Notes: generated by a model from the letters alone, not told the origin. Positions 1 to 7,505 are shown, counted from the first letter of the stretch. The stretch is DNA of 10,438 nucleotides from Desulfobulbaceae bacterium (GCA_030633145.1 DAOVTM010000104.1:1-10438); one strand, 5' to 3'. Translations and numbers: made by a program.

Positions 1-113
1 AACAATTGACATTGCAAAAAAACTATGAACGAGTTTCGAAGTATGCATCAATTGTAAATCGTTCAGACAGTGAACTACATTTGACGCATTTTTGGATCGA
101 CCTTGTCTTGTAA
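1..113 (+). CDS. C-terminal tail of a possible IS5-like transposase (partial)
   Basis: From the window edge a plus-strand frame stays open for 36 codons (first full codon at 3) and ends with TAA at 111-113. It contains LTLQKNYERVSKY followed by a short hydrophobic ending, HFWIDLVL. A basic Leu-x-x-Asn-Tyr-Glu-Arg stretch followed by a hydrophobic helix is typical of the C-termini of IS5-type DDE transposases, where Arg-Arg-Leu-x-Lys-Asp/Asn-Tyr-Glu comes shortly before the end; that comparison is from memory. It is the only plus-strand gene candidate and faces the adjacent minus-strand genes tail to tail. The next 145 bp (114-258) are very AT-rich; I see no gene or clear terminal inverted repeat there. 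With only 36 residues visible, it could be another protein end or a chance frame. Confidence 0.35.
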   Translation, partial: QLTLQKNYERVSKYASIVNRSDSELHLTHFWIDLVL

Positions 114-258
114 CATCAGATTTTTTCATTAAGTTGTTCATAATAATAGGTTTTAAAATATACATTTATATTTCGTTTTTATGTTGAGTAAAAAATAAAC
201 TCCAATTCTATTTTTTTATAATTTACAAATAATCTGACTTCAACAGCTTCTAAATTAT

Positions 259-489
259 TCAGTCAATAAAAAATGCATTAACTCTCGGCGCAATTTCCTG
301 TTTATCTTCAAATTCTACAGTGTTAGAAATAGCCGTTTTCTCAGTAATGTTATTTGCTACTTGCTGCTGAAACACATTATTCACAAAGAATAATGCGAAA
401 AATGAAATTACACCTGCAATTATAGGAGTTGTAATCCAACCTATGGCAATATTTCCAAAAACTTTAAATTGTATATCTTTCCCTCCTTT
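259..489 (-). other. PiT-type phosphate permease C-terminal fragment within chimeric ORF
   Basis: This part encodes roughly residues 136-211 of the chimera: a single hydrophobic segment preceded by Gly-Gly-Lys-Asp-Ile and IAIGWITTP, then a hydrophilic tail ending NAFFID. PiT permeases of the longer bacterial type commonly end with a helix of the form I-x-x-GW-x-x-TP-x-x-A followed by FF-x-x-NVF-x-Q; this is my recollection of the family, not a search. No other transmembrane segments of a permease (normally about ten) are found nearby on either strand, so it cannot transport on its own. It is read in frame from the nuclease start, so a fusion protein could be made. Confidence 0.5.
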
Positions 490-894
490 TTTGTGTCCTA
501 TAACATATTCGCGACGGCGTTTTTTGTGGAATGTTGTTGTAAGCCGTTTCCCCTCAAAAACTGTGATCAAAGGTGGGTCAGTTCCAGTATCCTCGACCTT
601 GAGATAAATTCCAATATCAACTGCTGGGCTGTTCCCTTTAGTTTCATCCTCCATGCGTTCACGTTCTGCAGAAAATATTTCCTGCGCAGCAGCGTTTGAA
701 ATAAAGCGAGAAAGTCGGCTATTAAGACCATTTTCGTTGTCTATATCGGCATTCAAAACAGATTTTGCAAATTGAGGTAGGTGTACTTTGAGAAAATCAA
801 CCACCATGTCGAATTGTGCATTGAGAGACGGCCCGAGTAAGGTTCCGGTACCACCAAGCATTCGTCCGGCAGAGTATTTTGTCACGACGCTCAA
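259..894 (-). pseudogene. Chimeric ORF: truncated PD-(D/E)XK nuclease fused to PiT permease tail
   Basis: The 211-residue ORF starts at TTG (892-894), overlapping the methyltransferase TGA by 4 bp, so translation is probably coupled; an AAGGA lies just upstream. Residues 1-136 look like a restriction nuclease. Asp93 in VDIGIYL, then Glu114-Gly-Lys116 in ITVFEGKRL, match the D...ExK active-site pattern, and REYVIG follows, as in families that continue with Gly-Gly-Ile-x-Arg-Phe-Lys. Instead, after Gly137-Gly138 the protein continues as KDIQFKVFGNIAIGWITTP and a membrane helix (about 148-172) ending VNNVFQQQV. This strongly resembles the C-terminus of bacterial PiT (PHO4 family) phosphate permeases. 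The junction is near 481-490. The other two minus-strand frames do not restore a nuclease after it: one stops within about 14 codons, the other within 8. So this is not a simple frameshift. Most likely it is a nuclease gene whose 3' part was replaced by a permease fragment. A genuine membrane-anchored nuclease is the alternative. Confidence 0.55.
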
Positions 895-3878
895 TATCCT
901 TGTCCCAAGAGATCAACCAAAGTTTCGTCGGCATCGCGAAGAGCAATGGATCTAAGCCAATACCGCTTTTGATTCGGCTTGACCATAAAAATAACATTCT
1001 GCTCGTACATACGAAGGATGCGGTTTACGAACAGGCGACTACCATGTTGGCGACGCAGCAATTCATCAAGGAATGGCACAATCTTGTTCTGATCAGGTAA
1101 TTCTATCTGGGGAGCATCGCCGTAACAGAAGGGGTAGCAGATAAATGAACCCATCGGAATTGGTTCTAAAGGTCGGAATTGTTTATAAACAGGATTGAGA
1201 ATGTTGCAGTACATTTTGCCGAAGCTATATAGGTCTGATTCATCCGTTTCGGTTAGAACTGTGGCTTTTTCTCCTTTACGTCGAAAATCAACGAGGTAGT
1301 TAGCAATATCATCTATAAGAGCTTGCTCCCAGAAAGTCAGATCAATATTCTGCTTATCGCCAGGATATGGTAGTGCCATGATATCGCTTGTGTTTAAAGA
1401 ATTCGCCCGTCCGACTAGGATTCTCCCACTGATCAAAATTGCAAGAACTCCATAGATTGTTGACTCGTTCAACCTGTTACTGAGAACCTTCAAGCGATTC
1501 TGTTCGTTCTTCGGGGCATGAACTCCGACAATCTGCTTAGTAAAAACAACTTCCTCATCTATAAATACTGAAGGAATTGCTAATCCTTCCACCGTTTTTT
1601 TGATTAGAATATGGGGAGGGGAGAAAATGAGTTGAGTAATCCTGCGTGGTCCTTCAAAGAAAATTTTTTCACAAGGTTTTACAACGTCCCTATTAATGCC
1701 ATATTTTGTCAAAGCCTTTGGAGGGATATTCTTTCTATCAGTTATCCAGGGGGCAAGCTTTGGAGTGCTTTTCAAGTTGAACTGCTGCTTAAGTTTCTGT
1801 GGTGATAATTCTGCAAGTTCCTCAGTGCTTTGCAGTTTGTTTAAATAACTTCCGCATCCGACATTGTAACCTTCTCCAAACTGCCAGCCATCATTTTCCT
1901 TTTTTTGCTCCAGATACTCTCCCAAAGTTGGGACATCGATTAACAGCCGATCCATCATGCGGTGAAGCCTGCCGCCGCCGAGAAGATTGGTTTTCCATAC
2001 GTACTGTTTCTGCTTAACGGATTCACGAGATATCCAGTGGAAATCATAGGGATCCAACTCAAACAGCAATTTTTCTTTGAGTGCCTTAGTTCTGCGGAAG
2101 ATTATATGTGAGATTTTATCTCTGGTTGCGGGCATATTACGGCCAATTATTGCCGCTGTAGCAACCTTTGCTTTGAAAAGCACCCCTTCCAGTGGGGTAA
2201 AATCAAAGACCTGGTTAATGGCAAATCGCTCAAACAAATAGCTACGAAAAGGTAGTGCTTTCCCGTTGTAGAGCAACGATCCTGCCGGTTGGATCAAACA
2301 TACTGCCGCATCTTTACGGGCAAGTTTGAAAGATTGTTCAAGAAAAAGGAGAGCCAGCTGAGTATCCGGGAGTTTGGGACGGTCATTAGCATTAGCCTTC
2401 TCAACCCGTTTAGCGGCATTGGTGGTCAGTTTGCTGTCAAACGGAGGATTGTCAATAACCAGATCAAAATAATTATCGAATTTACCGGATTCAACGATTT
2501 CAAAGAAATCCCTGTCCTGAAGGTTACTATTCTGCAGATTGTCGAATTTGAGTTTATTCCAGATAATCAATGGTTCCAATTCATCGCAAAGCGCAACACT
2601 GAGACTGAATGCTGTGATCAAAACGGCCTCAGGTGCCTTATCGACACCGAAAATACTGCTTTTCAGAATAGCCTGCAAGTCACGATAAGTTGGTTGTTTC
2701 CAGTCATTGGCCATACGCCAGCATTGGATTAGACGCTTAAAAACGCCTACAAGGAAGATACCGGAACCACACGCAGGATCGAAAATTTTCCAAGAAAGCG
2801 ACTTTTCATCAAGAGGCAGGCACTGATCTAAGAGAAAATCAACCAACATGGGCGGGGTGTAAACAACACCTTTGCTGTCTTTTTTACCCTTTTTCGCCAA
2901 GAACTCCTCGTAAATATTGCTGATCAACTCAACAGGTAGGTCTTCGAACGAATAAAGCGGCCAAAAAAGTCTCTGGCCAGTCGGTTCCTGGTCTCCTTTC
3001 AGGAAGTCTGCGATAGGTGAAAGATCAGCCTGAGACAACTCTGATTTTTCATTATCAGTCAACTCGAATATTCCGCCGTTGAAATGCTCGCTCAAGTAAT
3101 TTAACAGTCTGATACAACTTCCCCTCTCCCGGAAGAGAGATTCAATGTTATCCTTGTTTGTATGGGAAAATTGACACAAGAATCCCTTTTCGAAAACCCG
3201 GTTTCCTGCAGAGTCCTGACGATCATTCAGATATCTAACCAGAATCGCCAAAACTAAGATGCGGTTTACAGTTGGTTCTGTCAAAATCTTCATCGCAAGC
3301 AGTTCCTGCCTGAACGACTTGAGGTGGGCAAGCAGTTTGAAGTAAGCGGTTTTTTCAAGGGCGAAATCATTCTTGAACGTAGTGTTTTCCCAAAGGGTAC
3401 CCGCCGAGATTTCACGAGCAGCAAACGCACGATCAGCGGAAACTATCATTTCAAGTGACTTGAATGGCGTGAATATAGCTTTATTGGAAGCTTTATCAAT
3501 TTCAGGTTCCTGTCGACAGTTAATAATCTTCACTTGCCCCGCTGTCAGGATAAACACCAGAGGGACTACTCCCGCATTCCAGAGGCGACGGTGTATCTCG
3601 GCATATTTGGCTTCGTTAATGGAAAGTGCTGTGTCGTGATAGATATAAATTTGGGGAATCGGAGAGCGATTGTCACCGGCGGGAAAAATGCGGAAGAATA
3701 CCGCTGCGACGTGATGCCGTTCTGCTCGATCAAGTGCAATGCGTATGTGGGGTTCTACACCATCTTTGTCTGCAACAAAATATAAACTCGACAACTCCCC
3801 TTCAAGGCAAAGCATCTCCATGCGTTTCAATTCGTCTCTAAGATTTTTATCGATCCTATCGCACATAGCTCCAGTCAC
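891..3878 (-). CDS. N6-adenine DNA methyltransferase with fused specificity region (restriction-modification)
   Basis: This 995-residue enzyme probably transfers a methyl group from S-adenosylmethionine to adenine N6 in a specific DNA site. The SAM-binding motif FDPACGSG is at 366-373, FGVDKAPEAV at 410-419 is the following acidic-loop motif, and the catalytic DNPPF is at 476-480. YTPPMLVDFLL (340-350) is the usual lead-in of Eco57I/TaqI/HsdM-type enzymes. The motif order and a long C-terminal half (about 640-995), ending with ISGRILVGRANS and ALPYP, fit a gamma-class enzyme with a TaqI-like target-recognition domain. Residues 1-140 are a separate domain, with IYIYHDTAL, EIHRRLWNAG and VPLVFILTAGQVKIINC, whose function I do not know. 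I see no nuclease catalytic motif in it. The start is GTG at 3878 without a clear Shine-Dalgarno; ATG at 3866, preceded by GGAG, is an alternative but its spacing is short. A nuclease-like ORF overlaps the 3' end. The usual size for Type IIG-like enzymes is 900-1200 residues. Confidence 0.85.
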   Translation of the reverse strand: MTGAMCDRIDKNLRDELKRMEMLCLEGELSSLYFVADKDGVEPHIRIALDRAERHHVAAVFFRIFPAGDNRSPIPQIYIYHDTALSINEAKYAEIHRRLWNAGVVPLVFILTAGQVKIINCRQEPEIDKASNKAIFTPFKSLEMIVSADRAFAAREISAGTLWENTTFKNDFALEKTAYFKLLAHLKSFRQELLAMKILTEPTVNRILVLAILVRYLNDRQDSAGNRVFEKGFLCQFSHTNKDNIESLFRERGSCIRLLNYLSEHFNGGIFELTDNEKSELSQADLSPIADFLKGDQEPTGQRLFWPLYSFEDLPVELISNIYEEFLAKKGKKDSKGVVYTPPMLVDFLLDQCLPLDEKSLSWKIFDPACGSGIFLVGVFKRLIQCWRMANDWKQPTYRDLQAILKSSIFGVDKAPEAVLITAFSLSVALCDELEPLIIWNKLKFDNLQNSNLQDRDFFEIVESGKFDNYFDLVIDNPPFDSKLTTNAAKRVEKANANDRPKLPDTQLALLFLEQSFKLARKDAAVCLIQPAGSLLYNGKALPFRSYLFERFAINQVFDFTPLEGVLFKAKVATAAIIGRNMPATRDKISHIIFRRTKALKEKLLFELDPYDFHWISRESVKQKQYVWKTNLLGGGRLHRMMDRLLIDVPTLGEYLEQKKENDGWQFGEGYNVGCGSYLNKLQSTEELAELSPQKLKQQFNLKSTPKLAPWITDRKNIPPKALTKYGINRDVVKPCEKIFFEGPRRITQLIFSPPHILIKKTVEGLAIPSVFIDEEVVFTKQIVGVHAPKNEQNRLKVLSNRLNESTIYGVLAILISGRILVGRANSLNTSDIMALPYPGDKQNIDLTFWEQALIDDIANYLVDFRRKGEKATVLTETDESDLYSFGKMYCNILNPVYKQFRPLEPIPMGSFICYPFCYGDAPQIELPDQNKIVPFLDELLRRQHGSRLFVNRILRMYEQNVIFMVKPNQKRYWLRSIALRDADETLVDLLGQGY

Positions 3879-4311
3879 TAAACGAAGAAAATGAATAAAT
3901 TCAGTTTATAAAAGGGTTTTGAAAAGTGTTTCTAACATATTTGCGGCACCATGTAATGCATTGATATTCTTTGAATAAAAAATCATTTTTTTTTACAAAT
4001 CGACTAACTTGCCGAAATTTAATAATTTAATATTTTTAATCATTATCTGCCAAAATTATCGCATGTCTCGTTGAGTCGTTTCAACACCCTTTATAAGTAA
4101 TAGCACTTTTTTTGTTGAATATAACAGATAATCGCAACAGGACAAGTCGCATTTCATAAAGGGCTATAATTCGTTCAGGGAGAGTCGTTGCATTCCGACC
4201 AACAGACGACAGCAGTTGTCATCTCCGCCGGTCATGGATTCTATATGGGAGTCAAGCTGTTTTCAGCCACGTAAATTGAAATAGCCGACCTGAGAAGTTA
4301 CCGGTTCCAGT
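3879..4311. other. 433-bp gene-free, AT-rich gap before the methyltransferase
   Basis: No convincing gene lies here. About 3890-4130 is strongly AT-rich, while 4140-4311 has composition closer to the tct operon. A weak minus-strand promoter candidate is TTGGCA (complement of 4048-4053), 17 bp, then TTAAAT (complement of 4025-4030), some 150 bp upstream of the methyltransferase. Overlapping short inverted repeats occur at 4070-4085 (GTTGA/TCAAC) and 4080-4119 (TTCAACA/TGTTGAA). A short plus-strand open stretch ending at a TAA near 4273 lacks a start codon. I see no rho-independent terminator after tctA: the best hairpin (4205-4223) has no T tract. Confidence 0.6.
4025..4053 (-). promoter_or_regulatory. 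Possible sigma-70-type promoter for the methyltransferase operon
   Basis: Read on the minus strand, TTGGCA (4053-4048) and TTAAAT (4030-4025) are separated by 17 bp, matching four of six and four of six consensus positions. In DNA this AT-rich such matches arise easily by chance, and the site is about 150 bp upstream of the GTG start. This is a candidate only. Confidence 0.18.
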
Positions 4312-5799
4312 TCAGCCCTGCTTCGCCTTATGATGTTTCCAGCTCTTATACAACGGCCAGACAAAGGAAAGAAAGGAGATCAACAACACTATAAATGCCA
4401 GCTTATCAGTGAAGAAAATCGTAAAGCCATCCATCATAACGGCCCGACGAAAGTTCTCTTCCACCATTTTACCCAGCACAATCCCAAGTACAATGGGAGC
4501 CACCGGAAACCCGTACCGTTTAAAAATCCAGCCGATAACACCAAAGCCGATACAGGCGGCAACGTCAAAGAGGGAGCCACTAACTGCAAAACTGCCGATC
4601 ACGGCAATGGCCAGGATAAGCGGGTACATGATCGCCTCTGGCACGGACACGACCTTGATAAAGAAACGGTTGCCGTACAGGCCGATGAGCAGCATGATGA
4701 TGTTAGCCAGGATCAGAGAACAGAAGATACCGTAAACAATATCCGGGTTGTCCTGGAAGAGGAGCGGGCCGGGTACCAGATCATGGAGCATAAAGGCACC
4801 GAGCAGGACTGCATCGGTGGCACTGCCGGGGATCCCCAGAGCCAAAAGCGGAACCAAGGCTCCACCCACGGAACTGGAGTTGGCACCTTCGGCAGCGGCA
4901 ACCCCTTCAAGAGACCCCTTACCGAATTCCTCCGGGGTCTTGCTCGCCTTTTTTGCCATATCATAGCTGATAAAGGCGGCAATGGTGGCACCTGCTCCGG
5001 GGAAGATGCCGATGACTGTGCCGATGACCGAGGAACGAAGGATAGTCATCTTGATCTTCATGAACTCCGCAAGCGAGGGCAGCTTATTATCCACCTTCTC
5101 CATGACCCTTGGCGCACCGGTCCAGGATTCCATCTTGACAAAGACAACACTGACCGCAAAGAGGCCGATCAGAGCCGGAATCAGGGTAAAGCCGTCATAC
5201 AACTGATCGCTGCCAAAGGTAAAACGTGACACCCCGGAAATAGGGTCAATACCGATGTTTTTAATCATCAGGCCAAAGAGGATGGCTGCCAGAGCCTTGA
5301 GGGTGTTGCCGCGTCCCATGGAGGCCACAGTGGCCAGACCGAACAGGGCAAGAGCGAAATAGTCTGCCGGGCTGAATTTGAGGGCAACCTTAGCCAGGGG
5401 AACGGCAAAGAGGATCAGGATGGCAACACCGATGGCCCCGCCCACAGTGGAGGCAACCAGGGCAGTCCCCAGTCCCTTGCCTGCCTGTCCTTTCTTGGTT
5501 AGTGGATACCCGTCCAAGGCCGTAACCGCAGCCGATGGCGTACCAGGTGTATTGATTAACACCGCTGTAATCGAACCACCATAATTGGAGGCGATATAGA
5601 TTGAGGTCAGCAGGATCAGAGCCAGGGTCGGACTCATGGTGTAAGAAAAAGGTACCAGCAGTGCCACGGCAGTGGAGGGCGACAGGCCGGGCATGGCTCC
5701 GGCCAGGATGCCGACTATCACCCCGATAATGATGATAAGAATTGGCTTCCAGCCCAGCAGGACGGAAAAACCGAGCGTAAGAGATTCAAAAAAATCCAT
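4312..5799 (-). CDS. tctA: Tripartite tricarboxylate transporter, large membrane subunit TctA
   Basis: TctA is the large multi-spanning permease of the TTT family (TC 2.A.80), which takes up carboxylates delivered by the periplasmic TctC protein using an ion gradient. The 495-residue length is normal. Family signatures are clear: PGLSPSTAVALL at 37-48, the YGGSITAVLINTPGTPSAA block at 73-91 continuing to DGYP, GIFPGAGATIA at 264-274, and EGANSSSVGG with LGIPGSATDA at 304-330. About ten or more hydrophobic segments are visible. Start ATG at 5799 is preceded by GAGGAT at good spacing. It is the last gene of tctC-tctB-tctA, 19 bp after tctB. The substrate cannot be told from the sequence; citrate is only one of many carboxylates used by this family. 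No TctD/TctE two-component regulator is in the window. Confidence 0.95.
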   Translation of the reverse strand: MDFFESLTLGFSVLLGWKPILIIIIGVIVGILAGAMPGLSPSTAVALLVPFSYTMSPTLALILLTSIYIASNYGGSITAVLINTPGTPSAAVTALDGYPLTKKGQAGKGLGTALVASTVGGAIGVAILILFAVPLAKVALKFSPADYFALALFGLATVASMGRGNTLKALAAILFGLMIKNIGIDPISGVSRFTFGSDQLYDGFTLIPALIGLFAVSVVFVKMESWTGAPRVMEKVDNKLPSLAEFMKIKMTILRSSVIGTVIGIFPGAGATIAAFISYDMAKKASKTPEEFGKGSLEGVAAAEGANSSSVGGALVPLLALGIPGSATDAVLLGAFMLHDLVPGPLLFQDNPDIVYGIFCSLILANIIMLLIGLYGNRFFIKVVSVPEAIMYPLILAIAVIGSFAVSGSLFDVAACIGFGVIGWIFKRYGFPVAPIVLGIVLGKMVEENFRRAVMMDGFTIFFTDKLAFIVLLISFLSFVWPLYKSWKHHKAKQG

Positions 5800-5818
5800 A
5801 AGATATCCTCAGCAACGC

Positions 5819-6361
5819 CTACAGGTAATTTTCCCAAAAGCCGAGCGGCAGCTGGATATAGAGTAATTTATAAAAGACAAGATAGGAAAAGAGGAGCCAT
5901 CCTGCCGGTACCAGGATAAGGGTCAGCGGTTTTCTCCAGGACAACAGGTACATTATCAGGGCAAGAAAGATAAATGAGCTGATAAAGTAGCCGATAGTCT
6001 GCATGGCAATGAAATAGGCGACCATCACCGCAATACCCAGCAGGACAAAACCGATACGACCGGCCTTTGGATCCTTATCTGCCTTACCAATGGCGGTAAA
6101 GTAGGTCAATCCCAGGCAGATGGCGATCAGGCAGACTATCCAGATCCTGGGGATCAGAGCCGGCCCGACCTGCTCGCTGGGAAAATCAAAGGTTATGGCG
6201 AAAAAGAGCAGACCCAGAGCCATGAGAACGGTTGGCACCATGGCCTGTCCTGTCCATTCACGCCGGGAGGAGAAGCGAAATGCCAGCCCTGTGCCAATGA
6301 TGCCTGCAAGCAGGAGCAACGCCCAGATGATGAGTCCTGTTCCCTGACTGAAGTATTGCAT
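5819..6361 (-). CDS. tctB: Tripartite tricarboxylate transporter, small membrane subunit TctB
   Basis: TctB is the small, poorly conserved membrane partner of TctA and is needed for uptake through the complex. The 180-residue product has about five or six hydrophobic segments, roughly at 8-27, 40-58, 72-90, 103-120, 124-141 and 146-165. VGPALIPRIW at 65-74 and the C-terminal FYKLLYIQLPLG (163-174) match the TctB/DUF1468 pattern of Gly-Pro-x-x-x-Pro-Arg and a terminal Leu-Pro-x-Gly. Start ATG at 6361 has AGAGGT about 7 bp upstream, and the gene begins 14 bp after the tctC stop, consistent with one transcript. Sequence alone would be weak evidence, but the position between tctC and tctA makes the call firm. 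Confidence 0.9.
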   Translation of the reverse strand: MQYFSQGTGLIIWALLLLAGIIGTGLAFRFSSRREWTGQAMVPTVLMALGLLFFAITFDFPSEQVGPALIPRIWIVCLIAICLGLTYFTAIGKADKDPKAGRIGFVLLGIAVMVAYFIAMQTIGYFISSFIFLALIMYLLSWRKPLTLILVPAGWLLFSYLVFYKLLYIQLPLGFWENYL

Positions 6362-6375
6362 GGGGTACCTCTAAA

Positions 6376-7335
6376 TTACTTGAGCACACCAAGACTCTTC
6401 AGAGCCCTGGTAAATTCCTTCTTGTCCTTTTCAACAACAGCGGCAAATTCCTCTGCGCCCATCATAACCGGACTGGCTCCGCCCTTCTCGATATACGCCT
6501 TCCACTCCGGGTCGTTGTTGACCTTGTTTAACAGATCCAGATAAAATGCCTCAGCCTCAGCCGGGATACCCTTTTTGCTCATGAAACCACGCCACATTAT
6601 CTCATTGTTGAGTCCTTTTACGCCAAGCTCTTCAAAGGTAGGCACATTGGCAAACTCGCCTCCCAGTCGTTTGGGGGAGGCAATCGCGGCAACCTTGAGG
6701 TCAGGCCGACCGATAACATCCTGGGGATTACCCACATAAGCGATACCGTGACCACCCATCAGGGCAGCCATTGACTTGCCTCCGCCTGCGTAGGGGATCC
6801 ATTTTGCCTCGATTCCCGCCGCCTTCCAGGTCTTCATAGCCATGATGTGATCATTACCACCCGCAGCCGGACCTACCCAGATCTGTTTGCCCTTCTTGGC
6901 CTTTGCATCGGCAACAAGCTGATCCCAGGTATTGACTTTCGCCTTTCTATTGGTGATAACCGCTTCCGGATCAACCACCATCAACCCCATCCAGTTAATC
7001 TCATTGGTGTCGATCTTGCCGCCGATGGAGACAATCTTGCCGATATTGGAGCGGGTGACTGCTGCAATTTTATACCCGTCCGCCTTCTGGTTAAGGATAT
7101 ACTTGATAGCCACGATACCGCCCGCGCCGCTCTTATTGACCACCACAAAGGTGGCATCGGTGTGTTTTGCGGCAACAGCAGTGAATTTCCGAGCAAAGAC
7201 ATCAATGGCACCACCCGGTTTGGTGTAAACGATCAGCTTGATCGGTTTTTCCGGGAATGCGGCCTGGGCCGTCGAGATCAGGCCGGTCAGCATGGCAGCC
7301 GCAACCAGCAGGGCAAGAATGTTTTTTTTCATCAT
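6376..7335 (-). CDS. tctC: Tripartite tricarboxylate transporter periplasmic binding protein TctC (Bug family)
   Basis: This periplasmic solute receptor captures a carboxylate and passes it to TctAB. The start used is ATG at 7335 (a second ATG follows at once), with AGGAGA four bases upstream; it gives 319 residues, normal for the family. The frame is open further upstream to 7455, but that extension runs through a palindromic repeat and lacks a ribosome-binding site. Residues 1-25 form a signal peptide (Lys-Lys, hydrophobic core, ending TAQA), followed by FPEKPIKLIV, the standard mature N-terminus of Bug proteins. PGGAIDVFAR (40-49), NKSGAGG (67-73) and the later AGGGKSMAALMGGHG are family motifs around the ligand site. 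The ligand cannot be predicted. It heads the tctCBA operon. Confidence 0.93.
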   Translation of the reverse strand: MMKKNILALLVAAAMLTGLISTAQAAFPEKPIKLIVYTKPGGAIDVFARKFTAVAAKHTDATFVVVNKSGAGGIVAIKYILNQKADGYKIAAVTRSNIGKIVSIGGKIDTNEINWMGLMVVDPEAVITNRKAKVNTWDQLVADAKAKKGKQIWVGPAAGGNDHIMAMKTWKAAGIEAKWIPYAGGGKSMAALMGGHGIAYVGNPQDVIGRPDLKVAAIASPKRLGGEFANVPTFEELGVKGLNNEIMWRGFMSKKGIPAEAEAFYLDLLNKVNNDPEWKAYIEKGGASPVMMGAEEFAAVVEKDKKEFTRALKSLGVLK

Positions 7336-7369
7336 GTTTCTCCTGTTTTTTTTATTCTCCGGCTGATGT

Positions 7370-7391
7370 GCCGACAACACTGTGTTGCGGC
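7370..7391 (-). promoter_or_regulatory. Inverted repeat upstream of tctC, possible operator
   Basis: The core ACAACACTGTGTTG contains the arms CAACAC and GTGTTG around one base. Outer arms GCCG and CGGC extend it on both sides with one unpaired base, making a 22-bp interrupted palindrome. It lies 35-56 bp upstream of the tctC start, where a repressor or activator could act, or where the mRNA leader could fold. No T tract follows on either strand, so it is not an obvious terminator. Confidence 0.35.
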
Positions 7392-7437
7392 AAGCAAACG
7401 GAAAGGGGTTATGTCTCATTTTAATACTTCTATCATA

Positions 7438-7484
7438 GGACGCTGGAGCGTCCAAACGGCGTTCCCACGCAGAGCATGGGAACG
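7438..7484. repeat. REP-like double palindrome between tctC and the CYTH-like gene
   Basis: There are two palindromes: GGACGCTGGAGCGTCC (7438-7453, arms GGACGCT/AGCGTCC) and, after six bases, CGTTCCCA...TGGGAACG (7460-7467 with 7477-7484). In the second, the inner bases CGC-AGA-GCA would pair perfectly if the last A were G, so one transition appears to have weakened the stem. Paired units of this kind (CGCTGGAGCG, then TTCCCACGC-AGA-GCGTGGGAA) recur in many environmental bacterial genomes as REP/BIME-like elements; that is from memory. It may act as an mRNA stabiliser or a partial terminator for the upstream gene. Confidence 0.6.
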
Positions 7485-7505
7485 AGGGTAATTATGCGCT
7501 GGTAC

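Noticed and set aside
481..492. AAAAAAGGAGGG (minus strand) as a programmed frameshift site in the chimeric ORF
   Set aside because: Both shifted frames stop within about 14 codons and give no nuclease-like continuation.
2289..2732. A 147-codon plus-strand open frame inside the methyltransferase gene
   Set aside because: It is antisense to the SAM/NPPF motif region and shows no family features of its own.
4205..4223. Seven-pair hairpin downstream of tctA as a terminator
   Set aside because: It includes one G-T pair, has a five-base loop and is not followed by a T tract on the minus strand.
4166..4273. Short plus-strand coding stretch in the gap (contains VVISAGHGFYMGVKLFS)
   Set aside because: It is about 34 codons with no start codon or ribosome-binding site after the preceding stop, and I could not relate it to any family.
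4330..5229. A 299-codon plus-strand open frame opposite tctA
   Set aside because: It is antisense to a gene with unmistakable TctA motifs and has a low-complexity charged composition typical of shadow frames.
7336..7455. Longer upstream start for tctC
   Set aside because: The extra 40 residues run through a palindromic repeat, have no ribosome-binding site and would bury the signal peptide; ATG 7335 has AGGAGA just upstream.
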